DNA of 64,000 nucleotides from Nonomuraea glycinis (GTDB lineage: Bacteria > Actinomycetota > Actinomycetes > Streptosporangiales > Streptosporangiaceae): NCBI RefSeq assembly GCF_014646515.1, contig NZ_BMNK01000021.1:124001-188000 (forward strand), read 5' to 3'. The notes beneath the pieces were generated by a model. The model was not told the origin of the DNA and made no database searches. It saw nothing but the letters and a program-made list of their open reading frames with translations. This document shows, in pieces, positions 41,866 through 51,103 of this stretch. Positions within the stretch are counted from its first letter, which is position 1, and each line of letters begins with the position of its first letter. Made by a program: the position numbers and the translations under genes.

Positions 41866-42984
41866 ATGGAGGGCTTCTCTACCTACGACATCGTCTCCAG
41901 GCGTCAGGTGATCGCCGAGCTGGCAGTGCTCGCCGGCTCGGTTTTGCTGCAACCCGTACGCCAATGGGTCGCCAACCTGCCGGTAGCGCCGGTGGGCGGC
42001 CATGCGACACACGACGACGTAGCCGAGCTGGAGCAGGCCGTCATGCTGTTCAGGCGATAGGACGCCTCAGGGGCGGGCGAACTGCGCCGTAAGGCGGTGG
42101 TCGGCCAGTTGAACGCCGTCACCGAAAGCCTGACTGAGCACCACCCTGCCGAGGTCGCCCGACGACTGTTCCTCATCACTGCCGAGCTGGGACAGCTGGC
42201 AGGTTGGATGGCTTATGACCAAGGGTTGCCGGGCATGGCGCAGCGCTACTACCTGCTCGCCTTGCATGCCTGCCGTGAAGCTGCCGCCCCTGCGCTCGGC
42301 GCAAAGATCATCGGCGACATGACCCAGTTGTCCACTGCTCGCGGTACCTTCGAGGACAGCTTGGGCTTGGTGCGTGCGGCGCTCTACAGCCTGCCGCGCG
42401 GAGCGAATGAGCTGGTACGCGCTGAGCTGCTGGGACTGGAAGCCAGAGCCTACGCGCAGCTTGGGCAGCGGGAGGCCGGCAACGCCGCTCGAAGTGCCGA
42501 TGCCTGCGTCGAGGTCTGGGCCGAAGCCCAAGGCGACACGCCCCCTGACTGGCTGCACTACATGAACCAGGCGGAAGTGGACTGCCTAGCGGCCAACACG
42601 TTCACAGACCTGGCCCTGCGAAGCACAGTGCCAGAGCGTTGGCGGCGCTACGCGGCTCGTGCCGAAAGTCATACGCTGAGCGCACGTTCAAGCCGAGATC
42701 AGGGCTATACCCGCAGCCTCATCTTCGACGAGATTCGCTTGGCCAAGGTGCGATTGGCACAGCGGGAGCCGGTGGAATCGGTGGCCGTGGCGCGCACCTC
42801 CTTGCGGCTCGCAGAGCCCGTTCGTTCGTCGTTGGTGGTGGATTGGCTGGTCCGGTTCGATGGCGAACTGCTGGCTCGCCATCCGGATTGCTCCGAAGCC
42901 GCCGGATTTCACGATGAGCTACGCGACTACCTACGTAGGGCAGCGCCACAGAGGGAGCGTGAGCTGGTTGGGCACGGGGATTGA
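41866..42984 (+). pseudogene. TPR-type regulator interrupted by an amber codon
   Basis: The C-terminal helical repeat domain of an actinomycete regulator (XRE/TPR type) is intact apart from one TAG at 42058-42060. The reading frame is continuous on both sides: LEQAVMLFRR, stop, DASGAGELRRKAVVGQLNAV. In homologues that I recall, this position is Trp (FRRWDASG), so TGG to TAG is the likely change. The N-terminal helix-turn-helix is also missing; the ATG at 41866 begins after it. The codon use of both parts is normal, so the loss is recent. Its stop overlaps the acetyltransferase, which may be its former partner. Confidence 0.75.
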
Positions 42985-43519
42985 GTACCAGGCGCTGAAC
43001 GGCCAGGAAGCCGCCCAGCACCTGAACGAACTGACCGACCTCTACACGGAGGTGTACTCCGAGTCCCCTTACGCATGGGGGCCGGAACACGCCGCGCTGT
43101 TCCGCGAACGGTTCGACGTGCAGCGCCGGCAAAAGGGATTCGCACGGGTGACGGCCGGTGAGCACGGATCTCTTGTCGGCTTCGGCTTCGGCGTGACCCT
43201 CCAGCCGACAACCCCGTGGTGGCGAAACTTGCGCACGCCATTGCCCGATGACCTGACGGCAGAACGGCCAGGCCGCACCTGGGCGTTGGTCGAGTTGCTG
43301 GTACGCCCGCCGTGGCGGCGCCGGCATGTAGCCCAGACCATCCACGACACGTTGCTGGCAGGCAGGTCAGAAGAACGGGCCACGCTGACCGTGTTGCCGG
43401 CGGCCGCGCCTGCCGTGGCCGCGTACCGCACATGGGGGTGGACACAGGTCGGGCAGAAGCGGAACCCCCTGCCGGGGGCGCCGATCTTTGCCGTGATGCT
43501 GAAGGGGCTGAGAGTGTGA
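42959..43519 (+). CDS. GNAT-like acetyltransferase
   Basis: A 186-residue protein with GNAT topology: RVTAGEHGSLVGFGFGVTLQ is strand beta2-beta4, WALVELLVRPPWRRRHVAQT is the V-x-P-x-x-(R/Q)-x-x-G/A-type acetyl-CoA segment (here with R-R-R-H), and a late strand TLTVLPAAAPAVAAYRTWGW closes the fold. The GTG at 42959 has GAGGGA immediately before it and lies inside the upstream pseudogene. The substrate is unknown. This coupling to a TPR regulator, now broken, is found with such acetyltransferases elsewhere in actinomycetes. Confidence 0.75.
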   Translation: MSWLGTGIEYQALNGQEAAQHLNELTDLYTEVYSESPYAWGPEHAALFRERFDVQRRQKGFARVTAGEHGSLVGFGFGVTLQPTTPWWRNLRTPLPDDLTAERPGRTWALVELLVRPPWRRRHVAQTIHDTLLAGRSEERATLTVLPAAAPAVAAYRTWGWTQVGQKRNPLPGAPIFAVMLKGLRV

Positions 43520-43558
43520 CTACAATCTGCCCATTCGCCGCACCACCACCGTCGAGTT

Positions 43559-44716
43559 TCAGGAGCCCGCGCCGAGGTGGCGCTCGGCCCATTGGGTGAT
43601 GTCGCGGCGTTCGATCGCCGCCGCCATCAGGTCCGGGAAGGCGTCGGGCGTGCAGGCGAACGCGGGCACGCCCAGCGCGGCCAGGGCGGCGGCGTTCTCG
43701 TGGTCGTAGAACGGCGCCCCCTCGTCCGAGAGCGCCAGCAGCACGATCACCTGCACCCCCGCCTGGGTCATGGCGGCCACCCTGCGCAGCATCTCCAGCC
43801 GGACCCCGCCCTCGTACAGGTCGCTGATCAGCACGAAGACGGACTCCGCCGGTCTGGTGATGAGCCCCTGGCCGTACGCGATGGCCCGGTTGATGTCGGT
43901 GCCGCCGCCGAGCTGGGTGCCGAAGAGCAGCTCCACCGGGTCGTGCAGCTGGTCGGTCAGGTCCACCACCGCCGTGTCGAACACCACCAGGGACGTCTTC
44001 AGCGACCGCATCGACGCCAGCACCGCCCCGAACACGCTCGCATACACCACCGAGGCCGCCATCGACCCGCTCTGGTCGATGCAGAGCACCACCTCCCGCT
44101 GGACCGCCCGCTGCCTGCGCGCGTATCCGACGAGCCGCGACGGCACGACGGTGTTCTTCTCCGGGAGGTAGTTCTTCAGGTTCGCCCTGATCGTCCGGTC
44201 CCAGTCGATGTCGGCCACCCGCTTGGGCCGGTGGGTGCGGGCGGAGCGATCGAGCGCGCCGGTGACGGCCGTCCTGGTCTTCTGGGCGAGCCTGCGCTCC
44301 AGGTCCCGCACCACCTTGCGGACCACCGCCCGGGCGGACTCGCGCGCCTGGTCGGGCATCACCCGGTTGAGCGCGAGCAGCGTGCCGACCAGGTGCACGT
44401 CCGGCTCCACGGCCTCGAGCATCTCCGGCTCCAGCAGCAGCCTGGTCAGGTTCAGCCGTTCGATGGCGTCCTTCTGCATGACCTGGACGACCGTGGACGG
44501 GAAATATGACCTGATGTCGCCCAGCCACCTCGCCACGCGTGGCGCCGACGCGCCGAGCCCGGCTCCTCTGCCGCCCTGCCCGCCGCCCTGCTGCTCTCCG
44601 TAGACGGCGGCCAGCGCGCTGTCCATCGCCGCGTCGTCACCCTGCAGCCCGCACCCGGTGCCGTCCGCCTCGCCGCCGCCCAGCACCATGCGCCACCTGC
44701 GCAGCCGCTCATCCAT
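43559..44716 (-). CDS. VWA-domain (CoxE-like) protein
   Basis: A 385-residue cytoplasmic protein with a C-terminal von Willebrand A domain: the MIDAS motif D-x-S-x-S occurs in VVLCIDQSGSMAASV, with the Thr in GGGTDIN and Asp in VLISDLYEGG. The N-terminal 190 residues are helical. It pairs with MoxR-type AAA+ ATPases in many systems. ATG 44716 overlaps the preceding DUF5682 gene by 8 bp; it is the last of five coupled genes. Its final 81 bp are duplicated at 37250-37330. Confidence 0.9.
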   Translation of the reverse strand: MDERLRRWRMVLGGGEADGTGCGLQGDDAAMDSALAAVYGEQQGGGQGGRGAGLGASAPRVARWLGDIRSYFPSTVVQVMQKDAIERLNLTRLLLEPEMLEAVEPDVHLVGTLLALNRVMPDQARESARAVVRKVVRDLERRLAQKTRTAVTGALDRSARTHRPKRVADIDWDRTIRANLKNYLPEKNTVVPSRLVGYARRQRAVQREVVLCIDQSGSMAASVVYASVFGAVLASMRSLKTSLVVFDTAVVDLTDQLHDPVELLFGTQLGGGTDINRAIAYGQGLITRPAESVFVLISDLYEGGVRLEMLRRVAAMTQAGVQVIVLLALSDEGAPFYDHENAAALAALGVPAFACTPDAFPDLMAAAIERRDITQWAERHLGAGS

Positions 44717-46973
44717 GCGCTCTCCCCAAGATCGCCAGCACCGTCGTCGCCGCGGCCGCCGCGCGCCGCTCGTCCAGCTCCGCCTCGACCGCCTCCGCAC
44801 GCCTTCCACCCGACCGGACCCGCTCGCCGATGGCCCTGCGCTCCGGTACGGCGAAGCCGCCGAACGTACGCCTGAGCAGCGGCAGCACCTCGATGAACTG
44901 GTCGCCGCCGAGCCCGGTCAGCCATTCGTCCACCAGGGCGAGCAGCCGGGGATCGTGCACCAGCAGCAGCCCGCCGCCCGACAGGAACCCCTCCACCCAG
45001 GCCGCCGCCTTCACCGGAGTCTGCCCCCGGGACATCGCCCTGGACATCCGGTCCCCGGCGTCGTCGAGCTCGCCCGCGTCCAGCAGAATCCTGGTCAGCC
45101 GCCCTTCGATGAGCCCGTGCAGGTCCTGCCGATCACAGATGCCACGCAACGTCACCAGCCACCGACCACGCGGCGTGGCCCCCCGCACCACGTCCGTCCC
45201 CGCCTGTCCCCCGTCCTCGTCTGGGGCCGGTGCGGGCGTCCGCGCCTGACCTGCGCCCTCGTCGAGCAGGGCGACAGCGGTGTGTACGGCGTCAACATGG
45301 CCGAGCAGGTCGGCCGCCGCGCCGTCGTCCAGGCCGGTGACCGAGACGGGCAGGCCCACGCAGATCCGGTCCACCATCGAGTGCACGATGACCGCCAGCC
45401 CGTCGGCCGAGGTGCCGCGCACATCCCCGTACCGATGGGCGCGGACCATCGCCGGCAGCGCCGCCATCAGCTGCGTGACGTCGGTGTCGAGCGCGGCCCG
45501 CGCCGACAGGGCGGCCAGCACCTCGGGCAGCGCCTCCGGCAGGTCGGCCAGCAGACACCGCTCCACCAGAGCGGTCAGATCCGCCAGCGACCCGGAGGCC
45601 AGGTCGCGGGCGTACTGGGTGGCCGCGCCGGACACCGTGGTGCCCAGGGCAGCGCGCTCGATGAGCGCCAGGTCGAACTCCGGCTGCCAGCACAGCGTCC
45701 ACGTCTCCCGGAACGTGCCCTTGCCACGCGAGACGCCCGGCACACCCCAGTCCACGCCGAGCAGCCGCAACCGGTGCAGCAGATGACTGCGGGTCAGGTC
45801 GAGCGGCTTGCGCAGGTCCAGGTCGAGCTCCCGATCGAGCGCCTCCGGCCGCAGCCGCACCTTGCGCTGCTGATCCCGCAGGTCCCGCTGCAGCGGAACC
45901 ATGGGTGTGCCGTCGGTGACGTGCCCGAGCCGGTCGCCGACCACCATCCGCCGCTGGATCAGCTCGACGGCCAGGTCGTCCCCCTCGCAGAGCACCGCTC
46001 GGGCCGCCTCGGTCACCTCACTCAGCCCGGCCAGCGGCCGCCCGCGCAGCCCGGCGAGGCTGTTGGCCAGCCGTACCGACTCGATGACGTGCGCCGGCGA
46101 CACCGGCAGCCCCTCGTCGCGGAGCGCGGCCGCCGCCCCCGCCAGCCACCGCTCCACCGGCCGGTCCGCCGCCGCGAACAGGTGGTCGTACCAGCCGGGC
46201 GAGGTGATCCCCGCCCCATAACCGCTCCACCACGCCAGCCGCCCGTACGTCCACGGCACCCAGGTCAGCTCGGCCTTCACCTTGGGCAGCCCGCGCAGCA
46301 GCGCGTTGTCGTCCTTCACCGGGGGCATCGGCTCGGTCAGCGCGGGCACGTGCCAGGCGCCGCAGACGACCACGATCCGCTCGAAGCCCTCCTTGAGCGC
46401 CGCCCGGAGTGTCTTGCGCATGTACGCCTCACGCCTGGCCTCCCGCTCGTCCGGCCGGTATCCCTCCCGGACGACGGCCATGGCCTCGGCGATCACCTCG
46501 AACGGCGTGTCGCCCCGATGCTCGACGACGTCCTCCCACCACCGCTCGGGATCGTCATGCCCGGCCGCCCGCGCCAGCGCCCCGATGGGATCGACCCGCA
46601 ACTCCCCCGCTTCGGGTCCATCCTGAGGCTGGGGCTCGGTGGCCTCCGGCTCGGGCTGGGGCACGGCCAGGGTGTGGGCAGCCGGTAGGTCGCAGAAACG
46701 TACCGGAATGCCGGCCGTGACCCCGTACAGGATGGCCTGCCACTCGGGTGAGAAGGTGGCGAACGGCCAGAAGGCGGCGCCGGCCGAGGTGCCCGGGACG
46801 TGGGCCAGCAGCGCGACCGGCGGCTCCAGGTCGGGTGCGAGGCTGACGAGCGCGTTGGCCTCCGGCGGGCCCTCGATGAGGATCACGTCGGGGCGCAGGC
46901 GCGCGAGCTCGGCCCGCACGGCCCGGGCCGAGCCGGGGCCATGGTGGCGCACGCCGAGGATCGAGACGCTCAC
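44709..46973 (-). CDS. DUF5682 family protein
   Basis: A 754-residue protein opening with SILGVRHHGPGSARAVRAEL and DVILIEGPPEAN, followed by VVVCGAWHVPAL near residue 210. These motifs recall the TraB/EreA/ChaN-like fold, whose members bind metal and hydrolyse or modify small substrates; that relation is my inference. The large C-terminal part (from about residue 300) is helical and without known motif. GTG 46973 overlaps the MoxR stop (GTGA). It lies within a coupled operon of SWIM, DUF5691, MoxR, DUF5682 and VWA proteins. Confidence 0.85.
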   Translation of the reverse strand: MSVSILGVRHHGPGSARAVRAELARLRPDVILIEGPPEANALVSLAPDLEPPVALLAHVPGTSAGAAFWPFATFSPEWQAILYGVTAGIPVRFCDLPAAHTLAVPQPEPEATEPQPQDGPEAGELRVDPIGALARAAGHDDPERWWEDVVEHRGDTPFEVIAEAMAVVREGYRPDEREARREAYMRKTLRAALKEGFERIVVVCGAWHVPALTEPMPPVKDDNALLRGLPKVKAELTWVPWTYGRLAWWSGYGAGITSPGWYDHLFAAADRPVERWLAGAAAALRDEGLPVSPAHVIESVRLANSLAGLRGRPLAGLSEVTEAARAVLCEGDDLAVELIQRRMVVGDRLGHVTDGTPMVPLQRDLRDQQRKVRLRPEALDRELDLDLRKPLDLTRSHLLHRLRLLGVDWGVPGVSRGKGTFRETWTLCWQPEFDLALIERAALGTTVSGAATQYARDLASGSLADLTALVERCLLADLPEALPEVLAALSARAALDTDVTQLMAALPAMVRAHRYGDVRGTSADGLAVIVHSMVDRICVGLPVSVTGLDDGAAADLLGHVDAVHTAVALLDEGAGQARTPAPAPDEDGGQAGTDVVRGATPRGRWLVTLRGICDRQDLHGLIEGRLTRILLDAGELDDAGDRMSRAMSRGQTPVKAAAWVEGFLSGGGLLLVHDPRLLALVDEWLTGLGGDQFIEVLPLLRRTFGGFAVPERRAIGERVRSGGRRAEAVEAELDERRAAAAATTVLAILGRAHG

Positions 46974-48034
46974 GACACCTCGCGGCAGGCACGGTAGAAC
47001 TCACGCCAGTCGGACCGCTCACGGACGACCGTCTCCAGGTATTCGCGCCACACCACCCGGTCCGACACCGGCTCCTGCACCACCGCGCCGACGATGCCCG
47101 ACGCCACGTCCGACGGCCGCAGCACGCCGTCGCCGAAGTGCGCCGCCAGGGCGATGCCGCTGGTCAGGACCGAGATGGCCTCGGCCGTGGACAGGGTGCC
47201 GCTGGGTGACTTGACCTTGGTACGGCCGTCCTCGGTCACGCCGGAACGCAGCTCGCGGAAGATCGTCACCACCCGGCGGATCTCGGCCAGGCCGGTGCTC
47301 GTCTCCGGCAGCTCCAGCGAACGGCCGAGCTGGGTGACACGCCGGGAGACGATGTCCACCTCCTCCTCGGCGGTGGCGGGCACCGGCAGCACGACGGTGT
47401 TGAAGCGGCGGCGCAGCGCGCTGGACAGCTCGTTCACGCCCCGGTCGCGGTCGTTGGCGGTGGCGATCACGTTGAAGCCGCGCTCGGCCTGGACCTCCCG
47501 GTTGAGCTCCGGGATGGGCAGGGTCTTCTCCGACAGCACCGTGATCAGCGCGTCCTGCACGTCGGAGGGCATCCGGGTGAGCTCCTCCACCCGCGCGACC
47601 CGCCCTTCGGCCATCGCCCGCATCACCGGCGACGGGGTCAGCGCCTCCATGGACGGGCCCTCGGCCAGCAGTCTGGCGTAGTTCCAGCCGTACCTGATGG
47701 CCTCTTCGGCGGTGCCGGCCGTCCCCTGCACGAGCAGGGTGGAGTCGCCGCTGACGGCGGCGGCGAGGTGCTCCGACAGCCAGGTCTTCGCCGTGCCCGG
47801 CACGCCGAGCAGCAGCAGCGCCCGGTCGGTCGCCAGGGTGGCGACGGCGACCTCGACGATGCGCCGGGCGCCGACGTACTTGGGGGAGATCCGGTCGCCG
47901 TCGCCCAGGATGTAGGTGGTGACCGCCCACGGCGACAGCTTCCAGCCCGGCGGCCTGGGACGATCGTCGTCCTTGGCGAGCAGGGCCAACTCGTCGGCAT
48001 ACTGGTCTTCCGCGTGGGGGCGCAGAACGGTCAT
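46970..48034 (-). CDS. MoxR-family AAA+ ATPase
   Basis: A 354-residue AAA+ protein: Walker A LLGVPGTAKTW, Walker B in VARVEELTRM (D/E variant), sensor 1 in VIATANDRDRG, arginine finger region ALRRRFNTVV. MoxR ATPases remodel or load cofactors into partner proteins, usually with VWA-domain adaptors, as is the case here two genes downstream. ATG 48034 overlaps the DUF5691 stop by ATGA. The lid region ends with DWREFYRACREV. It is the energy-using centre of this operon. Confidence 0.92.
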   Translation of the reverse strand: MTVLRPHAEDQYADELALLAKDDDRPRPPGWKLSPWAVTTYILGDGDRISPKYVGARRIVEVAVATLATDRALLLLGVPGTAKTWLSEHLAAAVSGDSTLLVQGTAGTAEEAIRYGWNYARLLAEGPSMEALTPSPVMRAMAEGRVARVEELTRMPSDVQDALITVLSEKTLPIPELNREVQAERGFNVIATANDRDRGVNELSSALRRRFNTVVLPVPATAEEEVDIVSRRVTQLGRSLELPETSTGLAEIRRVVTIFRELRSGVTEDGRTKVKSPSGTLSTAEAISVLTSGIALAAHFGDGVLRPSDVASGIVGAVVQEPVSDRVVWREYLETVVRERSDWREFYRACREVS

Positions 48035-49368
48035 GAAAGCTCCTTGATCATGTCGGCTCGGAAACGCAGGAGGGCGGCGACCTGCTGGATGGGCGGGACC
48101 GGCGAGAAGCCCTGCGCCAGGCCGGCGAGCGCCGGATCGATGCGCTCACCCGCCAGCGTGATCAGCTCGCCGAGGTTCCACGGCTGGGTGGTGGCCATCT
48201 GGATGATCTTGCGGAGCACGGCGGTGGCCAGCGTCTCCTGCCAGCGCGGCGATACGCCTCCCAGCACCATGATCAACTGGCTGTCCGGGTCGCGCTCCTT
48301 GGTGAAGTCGGCGGCCAGCGCCTGCTGCTCCTCCGGCCCGAGCGCCACGAGCAGGTCGGAGATGGGATCCCAGGCGAACATCGCCCGCGCCCACTCCGGC
48401 TCCCGCTGCAGCACCGCCGCGCGCACCCAGGCCGTCTTCACCTCGCTGTCCCAGTCGAGGATCTTCTTGCGCAGCATCTCGCCGGGTGGCACCCCCCACA
48501 TCTGCAGCGGCGCGCGGGCGATCACCTGCTGCAGCCACCACGCCCGCTCCCCGACGCCACGCGGCGTCTTGGGCCTGATGCCGTCACGCTCCATGGCCTT
48601 GTCGCAGCTCGACGGCGCTTCCACGGTGATCGTGGCGGGCCCGACGGTCAGGCAGGTCCTGGCCCGCTCCGCCATCCGCCGCGACAGCCGCGAGGCGGGC
48701 AGCCGGGTGAGCAGGTTCGCGGCCCACTGGCGCACCTCGCGTCTGCGGTCGTCCAGCGCCGACTCCAGGAACGGCTCGTCGTCGATCGACAGCCCCTCGG
48801 CCAGCACCTCCACGAACACCGCCCGGTCCTCGGGCGTCTCCCGCTCCCAACTGCTCTCCAGCAGCCGCCGCGCCTCGCCCGGCTCGGCCGCCCTGAGCCG
48901 GCGCAGGTGGTCGCGCCGGTCCGCGGCCCTGCCCAGCTCCCACGTCTCCCCCGTCGGCTCTTCCAGCAGGTACGCCCACACGGGGTTACGCTCGGCCAGC
49001 CACCGGCCGCGACGGCCCGCCAGCACCCCGAGATCCGCCCGGATCGAGTCGTCGCGCCTGCCTCGATGCAGCAGCTCGGGCAGCAGGTAGGCGGGCACCC
49101 GCCGGCCGGCGCCGGCCGCGACGGCCAGCCACTCGGGCAGCACCCTCTCGTGCTCGCCGCCCAGGATCCTGACCAGCCGCTCGGCCGCGCGCCTGCTGAC
49201 GGCGTCCTGCTCCTCATCGGCCGCACGCGCCGGCTCCCCCGGCCGGGCCGGCCGCCACCCGGCCCGCCGCCGCACCACCTCAACGGCCGCGCTGCCGAGC
49301 AGATCTCCGGGGTACGGCCTGCGATCAGTCCCCACCAACGCCGTCGAGGCCAGGTCATCCCAGCTCAC
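48031..49368 (-). CDS. DUF5691 family protein
   Basis: A 445-residue helical protein of the DUF5691 family (WDDLASTALVGTDRRPYPGD at the N-terminus). The repeat-like helices, with Arg and Leu in the LLARLPASRLSRRM-type segments, suggest a HEAT-like scaffold. Function unknown; it always seems to travel with MoxR and SWIM genes. The GTG at 49368 (G-T-G-A-G-C-T-G-G) is the start; it is now 66 bp from the SWIM stop because of a 35-bp tandem duplication, although the sequences show that the two once overlapped. Confidence 0.82.
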   Translation of the reverse strand: MSWDDLASTALVGTDRRPYPGDLLGSAAVEVVRRRAGWRPARPGEPARAADEEQDAVSRRAAERLVRILGGEHERVLPEWLAVAAGAGRRVPAYLLPELLHRGRRDDSIRADLGVLAGRRGRWLAERNPVWAYLLEEPTGETWELGRAADRRDHLRRLRAAEPGEARRLLESSWERETPEDRAVFVEVLAEGLSIDDEPFLESALDDRRREVRQWAANLLTRLPASRLSRRMAERARTCLTVGPATITVEAPSSCDKAMERDGIRPKTPRGVGERAWWLQQVIARAPLQMWGVPPGEMLRKKILDWDSEVKTAWVRAAVLQREPEWARAMFAWDPISDLLVALGPEEQQALAADFTKERDPDSQLIMVLGGVSPRWQETLATAVLRKIIQMATTQPWNLGELITLAGERIDPALAGLAQGFSPVPPIQQVAALLRFRADMIKELS

Positions 49369-49370
49369 CA

Positions 49371-49455
49371 GATCACCGCCACCTTGTCTCCACCCGAGCT
49401 CACAGGATCACCGCCGCCTTGTCTCCACCCGAGCTCACAGGATCACCGCCGCCTC
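49371..49455. repeat. 35-bp tandem duplication between SWIM and DUF5691 genes
   Basis: GATCACCGCC begins units at 49371, 49406 and 49441, an exact 35-bp period. On the minus strand each unit carries GGCGGTGATCCTGTGAGCTC, that is the end of the SWIM gene (Val-Ile-Leu-stop) plus a GTG start resembling that of the DUF5691 gene. Confidence 0.92.
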
Positions 49456-50973
49456 GAATTCGTCCCAGGTCGTCAGGGGCCGGATGCCTCGGGGGGTCCA
49501 TTCGGCGGCCACCGTCACGGGCCGGCCGCCGGACACGGCGAGCAGCCGCCAGATGTCGCCGATGCGCGGATGCAGCGGAAAGCCACCGAGCGCACTCTCC
49601 TCGGGTACGACATCCGCCAGGATGATCGGCCACGAATCGGCCCACGGATCCCCTGCCAGGACAGCGGCGATCTCCTCCATCGCCTCCTCGGGCGTCACCC
49701 CCGGCGGAACCTTGCCCTCGGCCACCACCGAGCCGCCGCCCTGGATCGCGCTGGGTTCGGGGGTTCTGTGGCGGGTGGCGACCAGGGCCCGCAGAGGTGA
49801 GGCTCCTGGGTAGAAGACGAGGTCGGCGTCGATCGTGGTGCCCGTGACCAGCGAGGCGTCCAGGGCCTGGCCGGGCGGGGCGAACGACAGGATCAGCGCC
49901 GCCCGGCCCGTGCGGCGGCCGCGCAGCCATACGCGGCGGGCGGCGAGCCGGTCCTGCTCCTCGTCGCGGCTGCCGAGCACGTCCCATCGGTCGCGCGTCA
50001 CCGGCCCGGCCAGGACTTCCTCACGCGTGACCGGGAAGCCGACGCGCATCAGAACCGTCTGCGCCAGCTCGGCGGGCAGTTCGGCCCGCTGCCTGTAGGC
50101 GACCGCGAGGAGGTTGAGCAGGGCGTACTCCTCCAGGAGCCGCCCCGGCCAGCCGTCCCCCGCCCGCACCCGCGCCAGCCGCGACACGATGCCCGCCACA
50201 CCGGGGGCCTGCGCGTCGATGAGCCGCTTGGCCAGCCCGTCCCAGTCGCTCTCGGCAGCCCCCGACAGCCCTTGCCGCACCTGGTCCGCCAGCCAGCGCT
50301 CCAACTCCGCCAACCCCGCCGCGACCCGCGTATGCCGTACGGACTCCGCCCCCCGCCCGCCCAAGCCCGCGACAGCGTGAGCACCGCCGACCCCCTCCAG
50401 ACCACCGCCACCCGCGCCCGAAACGCCACCCACGCCAGAAGCGCGGTCCAGGCCCGCAGCACTATCGGAACCATCCGGCCCTGCTACACCGTCCGGGTTC
50501 TCGGCAGCCGCGGAATGGCCGGCTTCCGTTCGCGCGGCCTCGGCTCGGGCGGCCTCCGTCCGGGCGGCTTCGGCTCGGGCGGCCTCCACGCGGGACGCCG
50601 ACTTGGCGGCGCGGTCGGCGCGCTGGGCCAGCCACTCGGCCGTCCACGGCGGAACCGCCTCCGCCTCGGGCACCTCATCGGCCGACCACAGCAACAGCAG
50701 CCCGAGCGCGTGCTTGCAGGGGAACTTGCGACTGGGGCAGGAGCACCGGTAGGCGGGCTCGGTCAGGTCCACGGCCGCCAGGTAAGGCTTGGCGCCGCTG
50801 CCCTTGCACTCGCCGAACACCACATCGCTTGTCGTGCCGCGTAACGACCATTTGCCCGGTGTCGCCACGCCCTGCGCCGCCTTCTTGGACGGCGCGTCGG
50901 GGGCGAGGGCGAGGACCTGATCTCGGCTCCACCGTTGGATCACTCGTTGCACACTAGCCACGCGGACCGACAT
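49435..50973 (-). CDS. SWIM zinc-finger protein
   Basis: A 512-residue protein with a SWIM motif C-x-C-x(7)-C-x-H at residues about 85-97 (YRCSCPSRKFPCKHALGLLL). The N-terminal part has the usual IQRWSRDQVLALAPDAPSKK lead. A low-complexity Ala/Arg/Thr/Glu repeat (E-A-A-R-(A/T)) runs from about residue 130 to 165, and a Gly-rich stretch follows. The C-terminal half is helical with a final W-x-x-F-E-A-A-V-I-L. ATG 50973 follows GGGGCG. SWIM domains bind DNA or protein. It leads the five-gene operon. Confidence 0.88.
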   Translation of the reverse strand: MSVRVASVQRVIQRWSRDQVLALAPDAPSKKAAQGVATPGKWSLRGTTSDVVFGECKGSGAKPYLAAVDLTEPAYRCSCPSRKFPCKHALGLLLLWSADEVPEAEAVPPWTAEWLAQRADRAAKSASRVEAARAEAARTEAARAEAARTEAGHSAAAENPDGVAGPDGSDSAAGLDRASGVGGVSGAGGGGLEGVGGAHAVAGLGGRGAESVRHTRVAAGLAELERWLADQVRQGLSGAAESDWDGLAKRLIDAQAPGVAGIVSRLARVRAGDGWPGRLLEEYALLNLLAVAYRQRAELPAELAQTVLMRVGFPVTREEVLAGPVTRDRWDVLGSRDEEQDRLAARRVWLRGRRTGRAALILSFAPPGQALDASLVTGTTIDADLVFYPGASPLRALVATRHRTPEPSAIQGGGSVVAEGKVPPGVTPEEAMEEIAAVLAGDPWADSWPIILADVVPEESALGGFPLHPRIGDIWRLLAVSGGRPVTVAAEWTPRGIRPLTTWDEFEAAVIL

Positions 50974-51103
50974 TTCGCGCCCCTGCCGACACACCGCCAC
51001 CACTCCGAAACCTCCGCGCGACCCTCCCCGCATCCAGCAGGCAAACCCAGGGAGCCACCCCCGCAACCGGCACGCCGATCCGCGCGGACCGTACAATCGG
51101 CGG

